In this document: positions 1-6,610 of the stretch, piece by piece
Layout: each line of letters opens with the position of its first letter
Numbering within the stretch: the first letter of the stretch is position 1
Assembly: GCA_934555855.1 (NCBI GenBank)
Contig: CAKTFL010000032.1
Coordinates: 1 to 10,830 of the forward strand
Source: an uncultured Sphingomonas sp.
GTDB taxonomy: Bacteria > Pseudomonadota > Alphaproteobacteria > Sphingomonadales > Sphingomonadaceae
Direction of reading: 5' to 3'
Length of the DNA stretch: 10,830 bases
The notes under the pieces: generated by a model
The model's input: only the letters and a program-made list of their open reading frames with translations
The model's database searches: none
Told to the model about the DNA's origin: nothing
Program-made: the position numbers and the translations under genes

Positions 1-1897
1 CATAGCCGCGCACCGACCCGCCTCCGCCGCCATAATAGCGGCGCGACGGAGCCAGATCGTCGCGCTCGATGCCGAAGATCCCGCCTGCCCTTGCCCGCCC
101 GGCGATCACCAGGCTGGGGCTGACGCCATAATAGTAGGTCGCCTCGACCATGGTCCGGGCATACGGCCGGAAGCCGCCGCCACCCACCGCGCTTTCGGGA
201 GAAAGGTTGAGTTTCAGCCGGTAACCCTTTGTCGGGTTCAGCAGATTGTCGGACGTATCGAACTGCACCTGGCCGGGCAGCGCGGCGATGCCATAGGTTC
301 GGCGCACCCGCTCACCTTGGCCGAAATCATACACGCTCTCATTGGTGCCAACCAACTCCGCGCCGTAATAATAGGTGAAGCGCTTCTGCCAGATCGGCGT
401 CGAGTCATAGCTCCAGCGCACCGACAGGGTGCCGGTAAAGGCGTTGAAGGCGTCATAATTGGTGTGGTCGGCAGAGGCGATCGCGGTGAAGGTCCGGTCG
501 CGACGCCCCGCATTGGAACGGCGGAAGGTGCCCGACAGCCCCTGCTCCTGCGTACCGGCAATCACCGATGCGATCAGCGCGCCTTCCGGCTGGAACAGGT
601 TGCGATGTGTCCAGGAGCCAGTCAGCCTCAGCCCTTGGCCGGTCGAATACCCCGCCTCGCCAGCCAGGCTTCGCGCCGGGCCGCGGCTCTGGCGCACCAT
701 CAGGTCGACCTGCTCGGTACCGTCAGGTCCGGGCCGGCCGGTCCGCTGCGGCTCGACCGACACGCCGTTGAACAGGCTGGTCGCGACCAGCGCGTCACGC
801 AGATCGTCGGTCAGCTGACTATCGTAGAGCTGCCCCTGCTTGAAACGCGGAAAGACGTTCAGGTGGTCCAGGTCGAACACGGGATCGCCGCTGGTCACCA
901 GTTGGCCGAAGGACGACCGTGGTCCGGTAGCGACCGGCAGCGTATAGGCACCGACCGGCTCGGGCGACTGATCCTCCAGCAGAATGTCGCGCTGGCCGAC
1001 CTTGGCGAAGGGATAGCCCTGACGCGGCAGCTGGAGGCTGACATTGGCCTCCGCCCCCTCGATCCGCGCCGCCTCGATCGGATCGCCGACCTTCAGCGGC
1101 AGCTCGCGACGGATCAGGTCGACGGGCACGGTCGGGGCCGACTGCACCGTGACGGACGAAAGGGTGTAGAGCCGCCCTGGGGTGGCGGTGATGATCGCTC
1201 GCAAGCGCCCGGAATTGGCCGGGTTCTGCTCGGTCCGCGAGATCGCGGTCGCATCATAATAGCCCAGCGAGCGCATCAACCGGACGGCGAGCTGCTCATC
1301 CTCCCGCGCGCGGGCCGCGACCTGGGTGGCGTTGGCCGCCTTGCCGTCACCTTCCTCCAGCGCCGACAGCGACCTGAAGCGTCCGGTCAGATCGAGCGTA
1401 TCGAGGCCGGTGACAACGGTCTCGTACCGGATGGTCGGCGCCTTGTCCCCCTTCACGTCGGCGACGTCCTGCAACGGCGTCGTGTCGAAGCTGCCAATCG
1501 GTGCAAGCGGCTGGGCCAGCTGCGGATCCTCCGGCCCGACGGGCGCGAGCGCTGCATCCGGGGCCGGCGCGAACAATGGCGGGGCTGATGATGGCGGAAC
1601 TGGTGATGGCGGGGCCGTCTGCACCGTTCCCTGCTGCGGCATCGGCTCCAGCGGCGCGTTCAGGTCACCGGAAAGCGGCGGCAGCGCGGCGTTGAACTCG
1701 CTGTCGGGCACGATCGGACCGGCGGGCTGGGCGGAGGATTGTCCATCTGCCTGCGGCTTCGGCGCGTCGGGTCCCTGTGCAGGCCCCGTTCCCGGCTGTT
1801 GAAGCTGCGCGGCGCAGGGCGCTCCCGCAAGAATCGCCACGCCGAGCCAATAATGACGACGAACGGAACAAGCCAAGCGAAACCGACCCCTTTTCAT
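1..1897 (-). CDS. tamA: TamA-like Omp85 outer-membrane assembly protein, 3' end outside window
   Basis: Partial gene running off the left edge; 632 codons are visible. Omp85 proteins insert or translocate proteins at the outer membrane; TamA works with the inner-membrane-anchored TamB. Seen: a signal peptide (residues 1-30: basic start, hydrophobic WLGVAILAGAPCAA), a Pro/Ala-rich segment (about 35-145), POTRA-like repeats (about 155-405; the last contains FPRFKQGQLYDSQL and a SLFNGV strand typical of the barrel-proximal POTRA), then beta-barrel sequence from about 408 with aromatic strands, LNPTKGYRL, and the Omp85 signature YYGGGGGSVRGY at 621-632, where the window ends. E. coli TamA is about 577 residues; this one would be longer, mainly through the Pro-rich insert. 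Start chosen because it gives a clean signal peptide, although the ribosome site before it is weak. BamA or a FhaC-type TpsB protein are alternatives; three POTRA-like repeats favour TamA. A tamB gene beyond the left edge would confirm it. Confidence 0.85.
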   Translation of the reverse strand, partial: MKRGRFRLACSVRRHYWLGVAILAGAPCAAQLQQPGTGPAQGPDAPKPQADGQSSAQPAGPIVPDSEFNAALPPLSGDLNAPLEPMPQQGTVQTAPPSPVPPSSAPPLFAPAPDAALAPVGPEDPQLAQPLAPIGSFDTTPLQDVADVKGDKAPTIRYETVVTGLDTLDLTGRFRSLSALEEGDGKAANATQVAARAREDEQLAVRLMRSLGYYDATAISRTEQNPANSGRLRAIITATPGRLYTLSSVTVQSAPTVPVDLIRRELPLKVGDPIEAARIEGAEANVSLQLPRQGYPFAKVGQRDILLEDQSPEPVGAYTLPVATGPRSSFGQLVTSGDPVFDLDHLNVFPRFKQGQLYDSQLTDDLRDALVATSLFNGVSVEPQRTGRPGPDGTEQVDLMVRQSRGPARSLAGEAGYSTGQGLRLTGSWTHRNLFQPEGALIASVIAGTQEQGLSGTFRRSNAGRRDRTFTAIASADHTNYDAFNAFTGTLSVRWSYDSTPIWQKRFTYYYGAELVGTNESVYDFGQGERVRRTYGIAALPGQVQFDTSDNLLNPTKGYRLKLNLSPESAVGGGGFRPYARTMVEATYYYGVSPSLVIAGRARAGGIFGIERDDLAPSRRYYGGGGGSVRGY

Positions 1898-2005
1898 GAA
1901 GGCGGACGTACTCGACTCACCCCCAGTTCCAGCGCAAACGCTCGATCGACCGGATAGTTTCCACTTCGCAACATAGTGGGCGAGCCACGCGCCATGGCCC
2001 GGCAT
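1898..2005. other. Intergenic gap upstream of the TamA-like gene
   Basis: About 108 bases separate the end of the small exported protein gene from the TamA-like start; all flanking genes read on the minus strand. No convincing promoter, hairpin terminator or Shine-Dalgarno site at usual spacing is visible. The only purine run (GGGGGTGAG on the minus strand) lies too far upstream of the ATG at 1897. TamA could be transcribed from a promoter in this gap or by read-through from the peptidase pair. Confidence 0.4.
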
Positions 2006-2437
2006 TCAGCGGCTCCGATCGGTCGAACAGCCGATCAGGCCGGCAACGGGAATGATCGCCGCATCCCCGCCGGCACGCCGAACGGTCAGCGTGCCCGCCG
2101 GAACACGCGCGCCGTCGGTCAGGTCGGCCTGCTGCGTCACCTCCAGGTCGAGCGTCGCTGCCATGCCATCGCCCGAGAAATCGCCCCCTGCGGGAATGCC
2201 CAGCGCGGCGTCGCCGCGCGATGCCGTGCGCGGCAAATCCACCGCCCTGCCCGCCACTGACAGGCGCAGCCGCCCCGGCTCGCCGACCGCCATCGCGATC
2301 AGCTCCGGGTCCGGACCGTTGCGCCACAGAAAGGCGGCGCAGCCCTTGGGCGGCAGCGCCTGCTGACCAATCGCGCCCAGCACGGGCGGACTGATGGCCG
2401 CCGCCGCTTGGGTCAGGAACAACGCGACCGGGATCAT
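2006..2437 (-). CDS. Small exported protein of unknown function, coupled to the prepilin peptidase
   Basis: Encodes 143 residues. I do not recognise a named family. The N-terminus MIPVALFLTQAAAA reads as a short signal peptide, so the mature protein is probably periplasmic. The rest is mostly short beta-type segments (LRLSVAGRAVDL, AATLDLEV, GTLTVRR) and holds two cysteines, in KGCAAFLW near residue 32 and in LIGCSTD near the C-terminus, which could form a disulfide. The ATG at 2435-2437 overlaps the TGA of the upstream peptidase gene (2434-2436), an ATGA junction that points to translational coupling. The reading frame is open further upstream, but that stretch lies inside the peptidase gene and gives an Arg/Gly-rich shadow. 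A second ATG four codons earlier (2449) is possible. Partnership with the peptidase is inferred from position only. Confidence 0.75.
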   Translation of the reverse strand: MIPVALFLTQAAAAISPPVLGAIGQQALPPKGCAAFLWRNGPDPELIAMAVGEPGRLRLSVAGRAVDLPRTASRGDAALGIPAGGDFSGDGMAATLDLEVTQQADLTDGARVPAGTLTVRRAGGDAAIIPVAGLIGCSTDRSR

Positions 2438-3213
2438 GCGCCCCACCATAGCATGGCCACCCAGGCCGGGTAAGCCGCCGCGGCCAGAAACAACCCGAAC
2501 GGCAGCGCCGTGTGCCCCGCCACCTCGCGGCCCCGCATGGCGGCCCCGAGCGCGACGCCGAGGCCGATCAGGCTCCCGATCAGCAGCACGGCCGGCAGCA
2601 TCCGCCATCCCAGCCACAGGCCGATCGCGCCGAGCAGCTTGGGATCGCCCCCGCCCATCCCTTCCCGCCCGCGCAGGCGGCGATAGGCGAACGCGATCAG
2701 CCACAAGCTACCAAAGCCAGCCAGGCCGCCGACCAGCCGCTCGTGCAGGTCCGGCGCCATGCCCAGCAATCCGGTCGCCACCCCGCTCATAGCCAGGGCC
2801 GCGGTCAGCCGGTCCGGCAACCAGAATGCCGCCAGGTCGAGCGCGCCCAGCGCCAGCAACAGCCAGCCGAACAACGCGCCCGCCGCCCCCTCCAGGCCGG
2901 GTGACCCCAGTCCCGCGATCACGCCGATCGCCACGGCAATCAGCTCTATCACGAGGTGCCGCGCGTCGATCGACGCCCCGCAGTCCCGGCACCGCCCCTC
3001 AAGCGCCAGCCAGCTCAGCACCGGCACAAGATCGCGGGCGCGCAGCACATGGCCGCAGGCGTCGCAGGCCGACCGACCACGAACGACCGACCGGTCCTCC
3101 GTCCAGCGGATCACCAGCGCCGCGATGAAGCTGCCCGCGATCGCGCCCAGCACGCCCAGTCCTGCCGCCCAGGCGGGAGCCGACAGGGGTAGTGGAGTGA
3201 TCGGCAGGATCAT
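2434..3213 (-). CDS. Type IV prepilin peptidase / N-methyltransferase (A24 family)
   Basis: Encodes 259 residues, the usual size for the PilD/GspO family. These polytopic inner-membrane aspartic proteases cleave the leader of type IV prepilins and type II secretion pseudopilins and methylate the new N-terminus. Seen: an N-terminal membrane segment, then a four-cysteine zinc-type domain (C50-x2-C53-x21-C75-x2-C78) followed by HLVIELIAVAIG; the two catalytic aspartates, D126 in ALDLAAFWLPDRLT and D190 in GMGGGDPKLLGAIG; and the C-terminal LPFGLFLAAAAYPAW segment. The aspartate spacing matches the classic pair at 125 and 189 of TcpJ. Both the cysteine domain and the protease core are intact, so both activities are expected. 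No pilin or secretion genes lie nearby in the window, so its substrates (type II secretion or pili) cannot be told. It is divergent from the thiolase gene, with about 106 bp between starts. Confidence 0.93.
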   Translation of the reverse strand: MILPITPLPLSAPAWAAGLGVLGAIAGSFIAALVIRWTEDRSVVRGRSACDACGHVLRARDLVPVLSWLALEGRCRDCGASIDARHLVIELIAVAIGVIAGLGSPGLEGAAGALFGWLLLALGALDLAAFWLPDRLTAALAMSGVATGLLGMAPDLHERLVGGLAGFGSLWLIAFAYRRLRGREGMGGGDPKLLGAIGLWLGWRMLPAVLLIGSLIGLGVALGAAMRGREVAGHTALPFGLFLAAAAYPAWVAMLWWGA

Positions 3214-3260
3214 CGGCCGTCGTTACCCGCAGCGGCTCTGGGTCCGCAATCGCTGCCGGT

Positions 3261-3289
3261 TTGTAAACGCCCCCGCCCGGACCTAGATC
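3261..3289 (+). promoter_or_regulatory. Possible sigma-70-type promoter for the thiolase gene
   Basis: TTGTAA at 3261-3266 and TAGATC at 3284-3289 are separated by 17 bases, within the gap between the divergent peptidase and thiolase genes. The match is 4/6 at -35 and 3/6 at -10, so this is weak. A start of transcription near 3296 would leave a leader of about 24 bases before the thiolase ATG. No obvious Shine-Dalgarno site precedes that ATG. Confidence 0.25.
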
Positions 3290-3319
3290 GCTGTTGTCCA
3301 CGCTACCGGAACCCCGTCC

Positions 3320-4510
3320 ATGCCCGCTGCCGATCCCGTCGTGATCCTGTCCTATGCCCGAACGCCGATGGGCTCGTTCCAGGGAAGCCTGTCCGCCGCA
3401 AGCGCGACCGAGCTGGGGGCAGCCGCGGTCGGCGGAGCCGTGCAGCGGGCCGGCGTCGCAGCCGACTCCGTCGAGGGCATCTATATGGGCTGCGTGCTGT
3501 CGGCCGGTCTCGGTCAGGCGCCGGCCCGGCAGGCGGCGATCGGCGCCGGGCTCGGCACCCATGTCGAGGCGACCACCATCAACAAGATGTGCGGGTCGGG
3601 GATGCAGGCGGCGATCATGGCGGCCGATGCGCTCGCCGCCGGCTCCGCCGACCTGCTGGTCGCGGGCGGCATGGAAAGCATGACCAACGCGCCGTTCCTG
3701 TCAAAAAGACACCGCGCGGGCGCGCGTATCGGCCACGACACACTGCACGATCACATGTATCTCGACGGGCTTGAGGACGCCTATGAGCCCGGACGGCTGA
3801 TGGGATCCTTCGCGGAGGATACCGCCCGCGAATACCAGTTCACGCGCGCCGCGATGGACGACTACGCCATCCGCAGCCTGACTCGCGCCCAGGCGGCGCA
3901 ACGGGATGGCAGCTTCGACCGGGAAATCGTCCCTGTCGAGGTACGCGGCCGCAAAGGCAGCGACACGGTCGCGCTCGACGAGCAGCCCGCGCGCGGCGAC
4001 ATCGCCAGGATCCCGACGTTGAAGCCCGCCTTTTCCCGCGACGGCACCATAACCGCCGCAAACGCCTCTTCCATTTCGGACGGCGCGGCCGCCCTGGGGT
4101 TAACCCGCGCCTCGGTCGCCGATCGGCTCGGCGTCACGCCGGTGGCGCGGATCGCTTCCCATGCCGCGCACGCCCATGCGCCCGCCCTCTTCACCACCGC
4201 GCCGGTATTCGCGATGAAGAAGGCGCTGGACCGGGCCGGCTGGAGCCAGAACCAGGTGGACCTGTTCGAGGTGAACGAGGCATTCGCCGCGGTGGCAATG
4301 ATCGCCATCCACGACCTTGGCCTGGATGCCGAGCGGGTCAACATTCATGGTGGCGCCTGCGCGCTCGGCCATCCGATCGGCGCATCCGGCGCGCGCGTGC
4401 TGGCGACGCTGCTGTCCGCGCTTCAGTCGACCGGCGGCAACCGCGGCCTCGCCTCGCTATGCATCGGCGGCGGCGAGGCGACGGCGATGGCGGTGGAGCT
4501 GATGCGCTGA
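3320..4510 (+). CDS. Acetyl-CoA C-acetyltransferase (thiolase)
   Basis: Encodes 396 residues, full length for the family. It condenses two acetyl-CoA to acetoacetyl-CoA or runs in reverse, feeding polyhydroxybutyrate synthesis, ketone-body or fatty-acid metabolism in the cytoplasm. Seen: nucleophile C91 in NKMCGSGMQAA, the NEAFA motif with N319, H351 in GACALGHPIGASGAR and the acid/base C381 in LCIGGGEATA. These match the catalytic set C89/H348/C378 of the Zoogloea enzyme. The start at 3320 gives the usual N-terminal layout, with VVILSYARTPMGSFQGSL right after the first residues. The sequence resembles the biosynthetic AtoB/PhaA type more than the FadA type, but the assignment is by eye. No phaB, phaC or atoDA neighbours are present, so the pathway is not settled. 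It is convergent with the SH3-like gene, with only 16 bp between stop codons and no visible terminator hairpin. Confidence 0.93.
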   Translation: MPAADPVVILSYARTPMGSFQGSLSAASATELGAAAVGGAVQRAGVAADSVEGIYMGCVLSAGLGQAPARQAAIGAGLGTHVEATTINKMCGSGMQAAIMAADALAAGSADLLVAGGMESMTNAPFLSKRHRAGARIGHDTLHDHMYLDGLEDAYEPGRLMGSFAEDTAREYQFTRAAMDDYAIRSLTRAQAAQRDGSFDREIVPVEVRGRKGSDTVALDEQPARGDIARIPTLKPAFSRDGTITAANASSISDGAAALGLTRASVADRLGVTPVARIASHAAHAHAPALFTTAPVFAMKKALDRAGWSQNQVDLFEVNEAFAAVAMIAIHDLGLDAERVNIHGGACALGHPIGASGARVLATLLSALQSTGGNRGLASLCIGGGEATAMAVELMR

Positions 4511-4526
4511 CCGCGAAGCAAGAGTC

Positions 4527-5018
4527 TCAGGGCAGCGTTTCGGTGGGATCCAGCCCCCACAGGCCGCTTACCTCGACATAGCCGGCCTGTCCCTTGACGT
4601 CGAACCGGCACCAGCCGCTGCCGCAGTGGCTCAGGCGCCCGACCACGCCCGGCGCCGCCCGCCAGAGCAGCTTCCCGTCAGGGGCGGGACGGTCGAGCAT
4701 GGTGACCGGCTGGGCACCGCGCACAATAGCGGTCCGCGTTCCGCTCAACAAGGTGGCCAGCACCCACCCCTGGGCGCCGTCCGGATCCTCGATCCGCCGC
4801 CACTCCTTGAATACGCCCACTACCCGCACGGGCAGGTCGGCCCGCTGGTAGAGCCAGCTCGCCGGGTAAGTTCGTGCCGGGCCGGTCCGCATCCGTGCGC
4901 GGCTTGCGGCGATGGAAGCGAAATAGGGCGGCTTCTTCTTCGGCGCCACGGCGCCCAGCGGCGCGGCGACGATCGCCAGCACGGCAAGCCCCGAAAGGGG
5001 GCGGGCAACGCAACGCAT
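4527..5018 (-). CDS. Exported SH3-like domain protein (two bacterial SH3 repeats)
   Basis: Encodes 163 residues. A signal peptide is clear (RPLSGLAVLAIVAAPLGAVA, residues 6-25), followed by a basic KKKP stretch. Two SH3-like repeats follow: about 33-93 (SRARMRTGPA, YPASWLYQRADLPVRVV, EWRRIEDPDGAQGWVLATLL) and about 96-155 (RGAQPVTML, GVVGRLSHC, WCRFDVKGQAGYVEVSGLWG). This is the SH3_4/DUF1058 pattern of alphaproteobacterial periplasmic proteins, thought to bind peptidoglycan or peptides; the role of this one is not known. Cysteines 132 and 137 may form a disulfide. A good Shine-Dalgarno site (AGGGAG, complement of 5026-5031) sits 7 bases before the ATG and fixes the start. It is divergent from the hydroxyacid dehydrogenase. 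Confidence 0.85.
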   Translation of the reverse strand: MRCVARPLSGLAVLAIVAAPLGAVAPKKKPPYFASIAASRARMRTGPARTYPASWLYQRADLPVRVVGVFKEWRRIEDPDGAQGWVLATLLSGTRTAIVRGAQPVTMLDRPAPDGKLLWRAAPGVVGRLSHCGSGWCRFDVKGQAGYVEVSGLWGLDPTETLP

Positions 5019-5025
5019 TCAGCTA

Positions 5026-5031
5026 CTCCCT
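5026..5031 (-). promoter_or_regulatory. Ribosome binding site of the SH3-like gene
   Basis: On the minus strand this reads AGGGAG, seven bases upstream of the ATG at 5018. It is one of the clearest Shine-Dalgarno matches in the window and supports that start. Confidence 0.6.
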
Positions 5032-5049
5032 GTTGCCCATCGCCCTAGA

Positions 5050-5065
5050 CCGGACGATGGTCCGG
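5050..5065. promoter_or_regulatory. Perfect dyad (candidate operator) in the divergent gap
   Basis: CCGGAC, a four-base spacer GATG, then GTCCGG: a perfect 6-bp inverted repeat between the SH3-like gene (start 5018) and the hydroxyacid dehydrogenase (start 5083 or 5116). It could bind a dimeric regulator serving one or both genes. It is not followed by a T-run, so it does not look like a terminator. A dyad of this size can arise by chance in GC-rich DNA. Confidence 0.3.
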
Positions 5066-5115
5066 CAGCAACCACCGTTGACGTGGCCGCGACGCTTCGC
5101 CAAGCCTCCATCCCG

Positions 5116-6114
5116 ATGGGAGACACCCGCGCCTGCCCGGACCCGCAAGTGGTCGTCACCCGCGCGTTGCCGGAGCCCATCATGGACCGGCTGGAAGCGC
5201 TGTTCCGGACCGACAATAATCGCGCCGACCGGCTCTTCGGGCGTGAGGAACTGGCGGCCGCGATGGCGCGCTGTGACGTGCTCGTGCCCACGGTCACCGA
5301 CCGGATCGACGCGGAACTGATCGCGGGAGCCGGCGGCCGGCTGCGGCTGATCGCCAATTTCGGCAACGGCGTCGATCATATCGACCTGCGGGCGGCACGC
5401 GCGCGCGGGATCATCGTCACCAACACGCCGGGCGTCCTGACGGAAGATACGGCGGACATGACGATGGCCCTGGTCCTGGCGCTGCCACGACGCCTGGCGG
5501 AGGGGGAGCGACTGGCGCGCAGCGGTGCCTGGACCGGCTGGCGTCCCGGCGCGATGCTCGGCAACCGCATCGCCGGCAGGACGCTAGCCATCCTGGGCAT
5601 GGGGCGGATCGGCCAGGCGGTGGCGCGGCGTGCCCGGGCATTCGGCCTGGCAATCCGTTACCATAACCGCAGCCGCCTGCCCGCGATCCTGGAAGCGGAG
5701 CTGGGCGTCTCGTGGCAACCCGATCTCGATGCGCTCCTTGCCGAGGCGGACATCCTGTCGATCCACACGCCCCACACGCCCGCGACCGATCGCCTGCTCG
5801 ACGAGCGCCGGCTCGCGCTGCTCCGCCCCCACGCTTATCTGGTCAACACCGCCCGCGCTCAGATCATCGACGAGGCGGCGTTGATCGCGGCGCTGGAGAA
5901 CGGGCAACTCGCCGGGGCCGCGCTCGACGTCTATTGGCGGGAGCCCGCGATCGATCCACGCCTGCTCGCGCTCGATAACGTCGTGCTGCTGCCGCACACC
6001 GCCTCCTCGACCATCGAGGGACGGATCGCGACGGGCGACAAGGTGATCGCCAACGTCCGCGCCTGGGCGGACGGCCACCGCCCGCCCGATCAGGTGCTGG
6101 AGGGTTGGGCCTGA
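5116..6114 (+). CDS. D-glycerate / D-2-hydroxyacid dehydrogenase (glyoxylate reductase type)
   Basis: Encodes 332 residues from the ATG at 5116. NAD(P)-dependent enzymes of this family interconvert 2-oxoacids and D-2-hydroxyacids, for example glyoxylate/glycolate or hydroxypyruvate/glycerate. Numbered from 5116: the opening VVVTRALPEP; the Rossmann GMGRIG motif at 161-166; and the catalytic triad R247 (NTARAQ), E276 (WREPAID) and H294 (LPHTASS). NFGNGVDHID and VTNTPGVLTEDTADM are typical of the glyoxylate reductase/D-glycerate dehydrogenase branch. A GTG at 5083 in the same frame would add 11 residues; neither start has a good Shine-Dalgarno site. The shorter form is preferred because the family usually begins close to the VVVTR strand. 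Substrate and cofactor preference cannot be read with confidence: the residues after the GxGxxG motif (YHNRSR) include arginines, which hints at NADPH. Confidence 0.92.
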   Translation: MGDTRACPDPQVVVTRALPEPIMDRLEALFRTDNNRADRLFGREELAAAMARCDVLVPTVTDRIDAELIAGAGGRLRLIANFGNGVDHIDLRAARARGIIVTNTPGVLTEDTADMTMALVLALPRRLAEGERLARSGAWTGWRPGAMLGNRIAGRTLAILGMGRIGQAVARRARAFGLAIRYHNRSRLPAILEAELGVSWQPDLDALLAEADILSIHTPHTPATDRLLDERRLALLRPHAYLVNTARAQIIDEAALIAALENGQLAGAALDVYWREPAIDPRLLALDNVVLLPHTASSTIEGRIATGDKVIANVRAWADGHRPPDQVLEGWA

Positions 6115-6192
6115 TCTGAAACGCCACACCGGCCGCCGAGGACGATGACTGTGCGCCTCAAAACCTGATCGAAGTGAAACTCACTGGCCATT

Positions 6193-6214
6193 CTGCCGTT
6201 AGGAACAACGGCAG
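6193..6214 (+). promoter_or_regulatory. Hairpin overlapping the ribosome site of the 96-residue ORF
   Basis: CTGCCGTT (6193-6200), loop AGGAAC, AACGGCAG (6207-6214): a perfect 8-bp stem. Its last two bases are the first two of the Shine-Dalgarno-like AGGTGAG (6213-6219) that precedes the ATG at 6223. It has no following T-run, so it is not a standard terminator for the upstream dehydrogenase gene. It could dampen translation of the small ORF, or be a DNA-level operator. Confidence 0.4.
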
Positions 6215-6222
6215 GTGAGCAG

Positions 6223-6513
6223 ATGAAGAACGGATTCGACGCCAAGGAGGATGAACTCAAGAATCGGCAGGGCGGCAAGCTCTATCCGATCGGCATGTCG
6301 TTACGCTCGACCTTCTCGCCTCCGGACGGCGAAGAACTGCAATCCAGGATCACGAGCCTGATGGTCGAACTGTCCCACCAGCCCTACGAGCCACTGGGGA
6401 GCGAGCCGTCGCCCCGACCGACGCCATCGCACGCCGAGGCGCACCAGTCCGAACAGGCAGTGCCCCGGTCATTGCTGCGCCAGCTCACCCGTATGTTCAG
6501 GCGTCATCACTGA
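6223..6513 (+). CDS. Small protein of unknown function (96 aa)
   Basis: Not recognised. It is highly charged with no signal peptide or membrane segment, so probably cytoplasmic. Residues 1-18 are charged (KNGFDAKEDELKNRQGGK). Residues 19-55 look like the folded part: LYPIGMSLRSTF, then DGEELQSRITSLMVELS, a likely amphipathic helix. Residues 56-81 are Pro/Ser/His-rich and look disordered, and the tail is basic (LLRQLTRMFRRHH), which may bind nucleic acid or membrane. AGGTGAG lies just before the ATG at 6223 and supports this start. The stop codon falls inside a REP-like sequence at 6510-6522. It lies downstream of the dehydrogenase with a gap of 108 bp and is probably its own unit. The short helix and small size loosely recall NepR-type anti-sigma factors, but the NepR signature is not visible and I do not assign it. 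Confidence 0.65.
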   Translation: MKNGFDAKEDELKNRQGGKLYPIGMSLRSTFSPPDGEELQSRITSLMVELSHQPYEPLGSEPSPRPTPSHAEAHQSEQAVPRSLLRQLTRMFRRHH

Positions 6514-6550
6514 GCTTGTCGAGACCTGTCGCTCGCGGCCGGCGAACGAC
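6510..6550. repeat. REP-like sequence at the end of the 96-residue ORF
   Basis: CTGAGCTTGTCGA (6510-6522) resembles the core of a short repeat I recall as very common between proteobacterial, including sphingomonad, genes (CCTGAGCTTGTCGAAGG type). It supplies the TGA stop of the small ORF (6511-6513). It is followed at 6528-6550 by an imperfect stem: GTCG-c-TCGC, loop GGCCG, GCGA-a-CGAC. Copy number in the genome cannot be seen here. Confidence 0.4.
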
Positions 6551-6610
6551 GGGTCAGCGTGACGTCATCCCGGCCTAGAGTCTAATCTATCCAAGCTGAA
6601 CCTGTCTCGC

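Noticed and set aside
317..1588. 423-codon open frame on the plus strand
   Set aside because: It is antisense to the TamA-like gene, whose minus-strand frame shows signal peptide, POTRA repeats and the VRGY motif. The plus-strand translation is Arg/Gly/Ala-rich with no recognisable domain.
1917..2327. 136-codon minus-strand frame over the small exported protein
   Set aside because: It overlaps the better supported exported protein in another frame and has low-complexity Arg/Gly composition.
2438..2704. Upstream extension (about 89 codons) of the small exported protein's frame
   Set aside because: It overlaps the prepilin peptidase coding sequence in another frame and is Arg/Gly-rich; the signal peptide begins at 2437.
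4511..4526. Terminator between the convergent thiolase and SH3-like genes
   Set aside because: The gap is 16 bases with no hairpin or T-run.
6202..6226. GGAAC as the -35 of a general-stress (EcfG) promoter
   Set aside because: The GGAAC at 6202-6206 is not followed 16-17 bases later by CGTT, and it would start transcription inside the small ORF.
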